Source: Pseudoalteromonas shioyasakiensis
Lineage (GTDB): Bacteria > Pseudomonadota > Gammaproteobacteria > Enterobacterales > Alteromonadaceae
Direction of reading: 5' to 3'
Length of the DNA stretch: 64,000 nucleotides
NCBI RefSeq assembly: GCF_024518675.1
Contig: NZ_JANIGL010000006.1
Coordinates: forward strand, 124,001 to 188,000
The notes under the pieces were generated by a model. It worked only from the letters and a program-made list of their open reading frames with translations. It did not search any database and had not been told where the DNA came from. Every line of letters begins with the position of its first letter. Position 1 is the stretch's first letter. Positions 58,967-64,000 of the stretch are shown in pieces. The position numbers and the translations under genes are program-made.

Positions 58967-59294
58967 TAGGGAAGTGACTAGGTGTATTTGGCTTTTGTGG
59001 GAACAGGCTTCAGCCGTGATAGTTTGGGAGTTATGTCGAATCAATCGGCGCTAAAGCGCTCTCCTACGATTATTGAAGGTGCAAGGTTCTAGCCGCGAAA
59101 AGTGTAAGTGATTTGTTCACAAAGAGGCTAAGAGGCGCTGCGCTTAAGAGGTAAAAGGCTAAAGGTTCTAGGGAAGTGACTAGGTATATTTGGCTTTTGT
59201 GGGAACAGGGTTCAGCCGTGATTGTTTGGGAGTTATGTCGAATCAATCGGCGCTAAAGCGCTCTCCTACGATTATTGAAGGTACAAGGTTCTAG
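58967..59294. repeat. Duplicated block with REP-like units between secA and mutT
   Basis: A segment of about 126 bases (CTAGGGAAGTGACTAGG onward to CAAGGTTCTAGC) occurs twice, starting near 58967 and 59169, with few mismatches. Each copy holds GGGAACAGG(C/G)TTCAGCCGTGAT and TCGGCGCTAAAGCGC then TCTCCTAC, the two palindromes of arrays 1 and 2, here in tail-to-tail order with a different spacer. The bases between copies are also non-coding. Confidence 0.88.
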
Positions 59295-59359
59295 CTGTAT
59301 TCTTACTCGCAGCCCGTAACCTGAAGCCCGCAGCTGTGTAGATTAATAATAAAGGTAAG

Positions 59360-59761
59360 ATGATAATGATAAAAAAAATAGTCCATGTTGCCGTGGGTGT
59401 AATTAAATCTGGCAATACATTGTTTATCTGTAAGCGCCCTGATGATAAGCATCAAGGTGGATTGTGGGAGTTTCCTGGTGGCAAAGTAGAAAGCGGTGAA
59501 AGCGTATTTGAGGCACTTAAACGCGAATTACAAGAAGAAGTTGCACTCACTATTCATAGTTCAACTGAGCTAATGGTTATTGAACATGATTATGGTGATA
59601 AGTGCGTGAAGCTAGATGTACATTTAGTGACCGACTTTAGCGGCGATGCACATGGTGCAGAAGGGCAACAAAGTGAATGGGTAGCACTTAATAAGTTAGA
59701 TGACTATAACTTCCCAGCTGCTAATGTTGAGATTATCGATAAAATTAAATCATTACAATAG
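59360..59761 (+). CDS. mutT: MutT, 8-oxo-dGTP diphosphatase
   Basis: The 133-residue Nudix enzyme has the box GGKVESGESVFEALKREL followed by QEEVAL and hydrolyses oxidised dGTP to protect DNA. An AAAGGTAAG ribosome site precedes the ATG; a second ATG two codons on is possible. mutT next to secA is a common gammaproteobacterial order. Confidence 0.92.
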   Translation: MIMIKKIVHVAVGVIKSGNTLFICKRPDDKHQGGLWEFPGGKVESGESVFEALKRELQEEVALTIHSSTELMVIEHDYGDKCVKLDVHLVTDFSGDAHGAEGQQSEWVALNKLDDYNFPAANVEIIDKIKSLQ

Positions 59762-59849
59762 CGAACTTTGGTACATTGCTAATCGGCGCTGTAGCTTTTT
59801 TATTATTTGGATTAGAATTGAGGCCTATTAAGTTATTTTGGTGTATGTG

Positions 59850-60335
59850 ATGGCTAAAGATAAATTTGCGCCAAAACCGTTAAACGATATTATAGCGGGC
59901 TTAAGTGGTCGTTTATCAAGCTATGCAGGTAAAAGCCAAGCGCTTGATAAACAACAAACATTGTTAACGGAATTTTTAAGTCCTAATCTAGCTGAAAAAT
60001 GCCGAGTGAGTAATTATAAAGATGGCACATTGACGATTGAAGCGGTGTCAGCGTCAATAGCTCTGCGTTTGAACTACCTTAAAATGGATATGCAGTCTCA
60101 CTTTCGTGGTAATGGGCTCGCGGAGTTAGGGCAAATAAAGATTATCGCCAACCCACAGTCTAGCCAGCGATTAAGTAAAAATAATCCAGACCAAATGGCT
60201 AATGCTACTCTTGCTAAAAAACTCCCCATGAGCGAACAAACCTCAGATTACCTAAACGCCATTGCGCAAAACGCACCACCATCACTACGTGAAAAATTAG
60301 AGCGTTTGGCGCAGCACGGGAAAAAAACGAAGTAA
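59850..60335 (+). CDS. dciA: DciA-like (DUF721) helicase loader
   Basis: The 161-residue protein begins MAKDKFAPKPLNDII and contains the DUF721 KH-like domain at about 20-95 (LAEKCRVSNYKDGTLTIEAV, ALRLNYLKM). DciA loads the replicative helicase DnaB in bacteria lacking DnaC. The TTG and GTG further upstream in frame are poorer starts. It lies just 3' of mutT, while in many relatives it lies 5' of secA. Confidence 0.85.
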   Translation: MAKDKFAPKPLNDIIAGLSGRLSSYAGKSQALDKQQTLLTEFLSPNLAEKCRVSNYKDGTLTIEAVSASIALRLNYLKMDMQSHFRGNGLAELGQIKIIANPQSSQRLSKNNPDQMANATLAKKLPMSEQTSDYLNAIAQNAPPSLREKLERLAQHGKKTK

Positions 60336-60509
60336 CCCGACAATTTTTAAAATTCTTGCGGAAAAAACAACCGTCAGGTAGCAATGTCGATTAAGTGCTG
60401 GTATACTCCCGCGTCTGCCACGTTGCGTTCTATTGCCTTCATTAGCTTAGCCTCTATTGAATGGCGCAAAAGTCTTAAACTCGAAGGGGTTGGAGCAAAC
60501 ATTTAGAGC

Positions 60510-60529
60510 GGTAATTAATAATAATTACC
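60510..60529 (+). promoter_or_regulatory. Hairpin in the rplM leader
   Basis: GGTAATT and AATTACC form a perfect 7-base stem with an AATAAT loop, 35 bases before rplM. In E. coli the rplM leader is a target of L13 autoregulation; this may be the equivalent. Inference only. Confidence 0.35.
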
Positions 60530-60564
60530 TGTGGTTTTAATTGAAAAACATTGGATTTTTATAA

Positions 60565-60993
60565 ATGAAAACGTTTGTTGCTAAGCCAGAAACAGTAAAA
60601 CGTGACTGGTACGTAGTTGACGCTGAAGGTAAAACTTTAGGTCGCATCGCTACTGAAATCGCTCATCGCCTACGCGGTAAGCACAAAGCTGAATATACTC
60701 CACACGTAGATACTGGTGATTACATCATCGTTATCAACGCGGAGAAAGTTACTGTAACTGGTAACAAATTCAAAGATAAAGTTTACTACGCTCACTCTGG
60801 TTTCCCAGGTGGTCTTAAGTCTACTACTTTTGATAAACTTCAAGCTGCAAAGCCTGAAATGATCATCGAAAAAGCTGTTAAAGGCATGTTGCCACGTGGC
60901 CCTTTAGGCCGCGCTATGTACCGTAAACTTAAAGTTTACGCGGGTACTGAGCACAACCATGCTGCACAACAGCCTCAGGTTCTAGACATTTAA
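60565..60993 (+). CDS. rplM: Ribosomal protein L13
   Basis: The 142-residue protein of the 50S subunit starts [20 protein letters not shown] and has [19 protein letters not shown], standard L13 motifs; the length equals E. coli L13. Only a weak ribosome site precedes the ATG. It lies 11 bases upstream of rpsI. Confidence 0.97.
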   Translation: MKTFVAKPETVKRDWYVVDAEGKTLGRIATEIAHRLRGKHKAEYTPHVDTGDYIIVINAEKVTVTGNKFKDKVYYAHSGFPGGLKSTTFDKLQAAKPEMIIEKAVKGMLPRGPLGRAMYRKLKVYAGTEHNHAAQQPQVLDI

Positions 60994-61004
60994 GGAGCAC
61001 TATC

Positions 61005-61394
61005 ATGGCAAATCAATACTACGGTACAGGTCGTCGTAAAAGTTCAAGTGCTCGCGTATTCTTACGCCCAGGCACTGGTAACATCGTAATCAACAAGCGC
61101 TCTTTAGAAGAGTACTTTGGTCGCGAAACAGCACGTATGGTTGTTCGTCAAGCTCTTGAGCTTGTTGATATGACTGAAAAGTTTGACTTACACATCACCG
61201 TTGCTGGTGGTGGTACTACTGGTCAAGCTGGCGCAATCCGTCACGGTATCACTCGTGCACTTATGGAGTTTGACGAGTCACTACGTCCACAACTTCGTAA
61301 AGCCGGTTTCGTTACTCGTGATGCGCGTAAAGTTGAGCGTAAGAAAGTGGGTCTTAAGAAAGCACGTAAGCGTCCACAATTCTCAAAACGTTAA
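61005..61394 (+). CDS. rpsI: Ribosomal protein S9
   Basis: The 129-residue 30S protein begins [20 protein letters not shown], has [15 protein letters not shown] and ends [12 protein letters not shown], the conserved tail that reaches P-site tRNA. AAGGAGC ribosome site. A terminator follows. Confidence 0.97.
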   Translation: MANQYYGTGRRKSSSARVFLRPGTGNIVINKRSLEEYFGRETARMVVRQALELVDMTEKFDLHITVAGGGTTGQAGAIRHGITRALMEFDESLRPQLRKAGFVTRDARKVERKKVGLKKARKRPQFSKR

Positions 61395-61414
61395 TATTAC
61401 GTTTTACAGAATTC

Positions 61415-61446
61415 CAAAAACCCAGCCTCGGCTGGGTTTTTTGTTT
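61415..61446 (+). terminator. rplM-rpsI terminator
   Basis: AACCCAGCC and GGCTGGGTT form a 9-base stem with a short loop, followed by TTTTGTTTT. Confidence 0.9.
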
Positions 61447-61518
61447 TGGAGCTATATAAAGCTAGCGAGGGTAAAGAGACGAAGTACTTGACTACCGCGT
61501 TTAAAAATTTATTCTGAG

Positions 61519-61615
61519 CCAACTCGCACTTTTTACCAGAGATAAGCCAACTCGCACCTTTTATCAGAGATAGACAAACTCGCACTTTTTATCTGTAACC
61601 AGCAAACTCGTATCA
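61519..61615. repeat. Degenerate 28-29-bp tandem repeats
   Basis: Units begin at 61519, 61547, 61575 and 61604 with CCAACTCGCACTTTTTACC, CCAACTCGCACCTTTTATC, AAACTCGCACTTTTTATC and a short AAACTCGTATC, joined by AGAGATA or TGTAACC. They resemble neither the REP units nor the 32-bp minisatellite. Confidence 0.75.
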
Positions 61616-61697
61616 AATATGCGCCTAATAATTAACCTGCTAAGGCCTTTACTGCGTATAAGTTAAAAAAAAGTTCAATAATAATCATAATAAGTGT

Positions 61698-61727
61698 AAA
61701 TCCATCAGTTAATTGGTGGATTTTTTT
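61698..61727 (+). terminator. Orphan terminator-like hairpin upstream of petA
   Basis: AAATCCATCA pairs with TGGTGGATTT (one G-T pair), followed by a run of T. It has no gene directly before it, so it may end an untranslated transcript or read-through from rpsI. Confidence 0.6.
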
Positions 61728-62045
61728 GCTACAATTGTCTGGCAAGTAATGTGAGTGAGTTCAACAGCACCAACTGCAGTTTATCTGCTTCCTCTTAGTG
61801 GGGTTGATCTCGGTCAGTATATTGTTTTTGTAAAAGTAATATCATAAAAACGGCTCTATGCTCGAGCTAACTTAGTCAACGAGTTGATAAAGTCGGGAAT
61901 ATTCGAGCATGAAGCTGTTAATAACCTTGTTTTAATCATGGGTTTTAATTATGATCGCTTCTATTTTAAAATTTCGAAAAATTAAACTGCTGTAACTGAT
62001 GTTCTCAATATGGCAAGTGTTGGGAATCATAGTGGAGATAAGTGG

Positions 62046-62636
62046 ATGAGCAATGCGCCTGTAGACAATGGCCGACGTCGCTTTTTAACCATAGCTACCT
62101 CTGTTGTTGGTGGTGTTGGTGCGGCTGGGGCTGCTGTTCCTTTTATTGCGTCTTGGAATCCAAGTGAGCGAGCTAAATCTGCGGGTGCGCCTGTAGAAGT
62201 AGATATCAGCAAACTTGAGCCAGGGCAATTAATACGTGTCGAGTGGCGTGGTAAACCTGTATGGGTTGTATCACGGACCCCTAAAATGCTTGAGCAGATG
62301 AAAGCTCACGAAGATCAACTTCGTGATCCGCAATCGCAAGAGCCACAACAATTAGAATCGTCAACAAATGACTACCGTTCAATACGTCCAGAGATTTTTG
62401 TCGCTGTAGGTATTTGTACTCATTTAGGGTGTTCACCGGGTTTCCTTAATGGCGGCTTTGGCGAAAAAGTAGAAGGCACGGATGATGGTTTCTACTGTCC
62501 ATGTCATGGTTCTAAATTCGATATGGCTGGCCGAGTATTCCAAGCGGTACCTGCACCATTAAATTTAGAAATACCACCTTATACTTTTCTTGATGAGACC
62601 ACTATTTTAGTGGGCGAAGAAAAAGGGGTAGCCTAA
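62046..62636 (+). CDS. petA: Ubiquinol-cytochrome c reductase Rieske Fe-S subunit
   Basis: The 196-residue protein carries a twin-arginine-like GRRRFLTIATSVVGG anchor (about 9-30) and a Rieske [2Fe-2S] domain with CTHLGCSPGF and CPCHGSKFD. It passes electrons from ubiquinol to cytochrome c1 in complex III. I start at ATG 62046, 8 bases after GGAG at 62034; an ATG at 62010 has no ribosome site. The stop shares one base with petB. Confidence 0.95.
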   Translation: MSNAPVDNGRRRFLTIATSVVGGVGAAGAAVPFIASWNPSERAKSAGAPVEVDISKLEPGQLIRVEWRGKPVWVVSRTPKMLEQMKAHEDQLRDPQSQEPQQLESSTNDYRSIRPEIFVAVGICTHLGCSPGFLNGGFGEKVEGTDDGFYCPCHGSKFDMAGRVFQAVPAPLNLEIPPYTFLDETTILVGEEKGVA

Positions 62637-63901
62637 TGTTTGGTAAGATTATTGGTTGGATCGACGACCGTATCCCAATGACTCGTGTTTGGAACATGCA
62701 TATTGCACAGTATCCAGCACCTAAAAACTTTAACTTCTGGTACTTCTTTGGCTCACTAGCCATGTTAGTACTAGTTAACCAAATCCTAACGGGCATTTGG
62801 TTAACGATGAACTTTGTTCCTTCAGCAGAAGGTGCATTTGCATCTGTTGAATACATCATGCGTGATGTTGAATATGGCTGGTTATTACGTTATTTGCACT
62901 CAACGGGTGCTTCTGCGTTTTTCATCGTCGTTTATCTACATATGTTCCGTGGCATGATCTACGGTTCCTATCAAAAACCACGTGAATTACTGTGGTTGTT
63001 TGGTATGTTTATCTTCCTAGCATTAATGGCTGAAGCCTTCATGGGTTACTTATTACCATGGGGTCAAATGTCATTCTGGGGTGCGCAGGTAATCATTTCT
63101 TTATTCGGTGCGATTCCGGTTATTGGTGATGACTTAACACTTTGGATCCGTGGTGACTATGTAATTTCGGGTGCAACGCTTAACCGCTTCTTTGCATTAC
63201 ACGTAATCGCATTACCACTGGTTATTGTTATCTTAGTATTCTTACACATTGTTGCACTTCACGAAGTGGGCTCAAATAACCCTGATGGTGTTGAGATTAA
63301 GCGTAAGAAAGGCTCTGTTGCTGAAGAAGATAAGCCTAAATTTAAATTCCATGAGTATTACACCGACAAGAAAGATATTGTTGATGCGATACCGTTCCAC
63401 CCATACTACACAGTTAAAGATATTATGGGCGTGGTTGGTTTCTTAATCTTGTTCTGCTGGGTTGTGTTCTTTATGCCAGCGATGAATGGTTTCTTCTTAG
63501 AAGCGCCAAACTTTGAAGCGGCAAACCCGTTAAAAACACCTGAGCATATTTTCCCAGTTTGGTATTTTACGCCATTCTATGCAATCTTACGTGCAATCCC
63601 TGATAAGTTAATCGGTGTTGTCGCGATGGGTGCATCTATTGTGGTACTGGCTCTGTTACCTTGGATTGACCGTGGTACAGTTAAATCAGTTCGTTACCGT
63701 TGTGGCTTCCATAAATGGAACATTGCAGGTTTTGTTGTGACTTTCGTACTATTAGGTTGGGTGGGTGCGACTCCTCAAACTGATTTGAAAACGATTATTT
63801 CGCAAATCTGTACTGTGACTTACTTTATGTTCTTCGTACTGTTATTTGTATACAGTAAGAATGAAAAAACTAAGCCATTGCCAGAGAGGTTAACGAAATG
63901 A
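62636..63901 (+). CDS. petB: Cytochrome b subunit of complex III
   Basis: The 421-residue membrane protein has eight or more helices and pairs of haem-ligating histidines (RYLHSTGASAFFIVVYLHMF and RFFALHVIALPLVIVILVFLH-type segments, quoted in part), plus the GYLLPWGQMSFWGA Qo-site segment and PEH (TPEHIFPVWYF). It overlaps petC by 4 bases (ATGA). Confidence 0.95.
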   Translation: MFGKIIGWIDDRIPMTRVWNMHIAQYPAPKNFNFWYFFGSLAMLVLVNQILTGIWLTMNFVPSAEGAFASVEYIMRDVEYGWLLRYLHSTGASAFFIVVYLHMFRGMIYGSYQKPRELLWLFGMFIFLALMAEAFMGYLLPWGQMSFWGAQVIISLFGAIPVIGDDLTLWIRGDYVISGATLNRFFALHVIALPLVIVILVFLHIVALHEVGSNNPDGVEIKRKKGSVAEEDKPKFKFHEYYTDKKDIVDAIPFHPYYTVKDIMGVVGFLILFCWVVFFMPAMNGFFLEAPNFEAANPLKTPEHIFPVWYFTPFYAILRAIPDKLIGVVAMGASIVVLALLPWIDRGTVKSVRYRCGFHKWNIAGFVVTFVLLGWVGATPQTDLKTIISQICTVTYFMFFVLLFVYSKNEKTKPLPERLTK

Positions 63902-64000
63902 TGAAAAAGCTAATTATCGGTTTATTTGCTTTATCAATAAACGTATTACCGGCAATGGCGGCGGGTCCGTCAGTTCCATTAATGGAAGCGGGTAATGACC
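63898..64000 (+). CDS. petC: Cytochrome c1 (3' partial)
   Basis: Only 34 codons lie in the window: a signal peptide MMKKLIIGLFALSINVLPAM then AAGPSVPLMEAGND. The haem CxxCH motif lies beyond the end. Its position directly after petB and the 4-base overlap identify it as the third bc1 gene. A second ATG three bases on is possible. Confidence 0.85.
   Translation, partial: MMKKLIIGLFALSINVLPAMAAGPSVPLMEAGND

Larger units (their letters stand above)
61447..62045 (+). other. rpsI-petA intergenic region
   Basis: No gene is seen in 600 bases. It holds degenerate tandem repeats (61519-61615), a terminator-like hairpin (61698-61727) and an inverted repeat ATGCTCGA/TCGAGCAT (61858-61865 and 61903-61910) in the petA leader. 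TACAAT at 61732-61737 could be a -10 box for petABC, but its -35 is unclear. Confidence 0.45.

Noticed and set aside
61519..61615. Intact insertion sequence
   Set aside because: No transposase frame and no second end were seen; only short degenerate repeats.

Overview
The window looks like the chromosome of a marine gammaproteobacterium, most likely Pseudoalteromonas or a close relative. This is inferred from low GC, the gene order kdsD-kdsC-lptCAB-rpoN-hpf-ptsN-rapZ-npr, mlaFEDCB-ibaG-murA, degS/degQ-zapG-zapE, rplM-rpsI-petABC, and overall protein character. No database search was possible. No rRNA, tRNA, CRISPR array or intact insertion sequence was seen.

Region 1 (1-14232, + strand) is a surface-polysaccharide locus. 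It holds the end of a polysaccharide pyruvyl transferase, a WecA-type initiating phosphoglycosyltransferase, a WecG/TagA/CpsF glycosyltransferase, a GT4 enzyme, a GT2 enzyme fused to a 12-TM flippase-like domain, a Wzz-type chain-length regulator and a Wzy/ligase-like protein. The sugar-nucleotide genes wecC, wecB, ugd and galU follow (UDP-ManNAcA, UDP-GlcA, UDP-Glc). This suggests a Wzx/Wzy-type acidic glycan begun on undecaprenyl phosphate.

Region 2 (14644-20500) is the most interesting part. Two divergent operons together encode what looks like a mycobacterial-style polyprenyl-phosphoryl-D-arabinofuranose pathway in a Gram-negative: a UbiA-type phosphoribosyl transferase, a divergent PAP2 phosphatase, DprE1-like and DprE2-like epimerase subunits, a GtrA-like protein, an LPG-synthase-TM protein and an unassigned polytopic membrane protein that could be the terminal transferase.

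Region 3 (20650-37127) is accessory and repeat-rich: a beta-CASP metallo-hydrolase, a peroxiredoxin, a chemoreceptor overlapping a DUF6436-like gene, a PAS/GGDEF/EAL protein, a secreted subtilase, a YhiN-type flavoprotein, a VOC protein, a LiaF-like protein, a BON protein, a YqaE-like peptide and a 39-codon ORF. Two large tandem arrays of a REP/BIME-like palindromic unit lie here in opposite orientation (about 10.5 units at 22097-23114, about 16.5 units at 33127-34651). A 32-bp minisatellite lies at 36613-36935.

Region 4 (37128-64000) is mostly housekeeping. It contains mgtE, the rpoN/PTS-Ntr operon, LPS transport and Kdo synthesis, the Mla lipid-transport operon, murA, periplasmic proteases, cell-division factors zapG and zapE, secA with a strongly structured leader, mutT, dciA, rplM-rpsI and the start of petABC. 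A small duplicated REP-like block lies between secA and mutT, and a short degenerate repeat lies upstream of petA.
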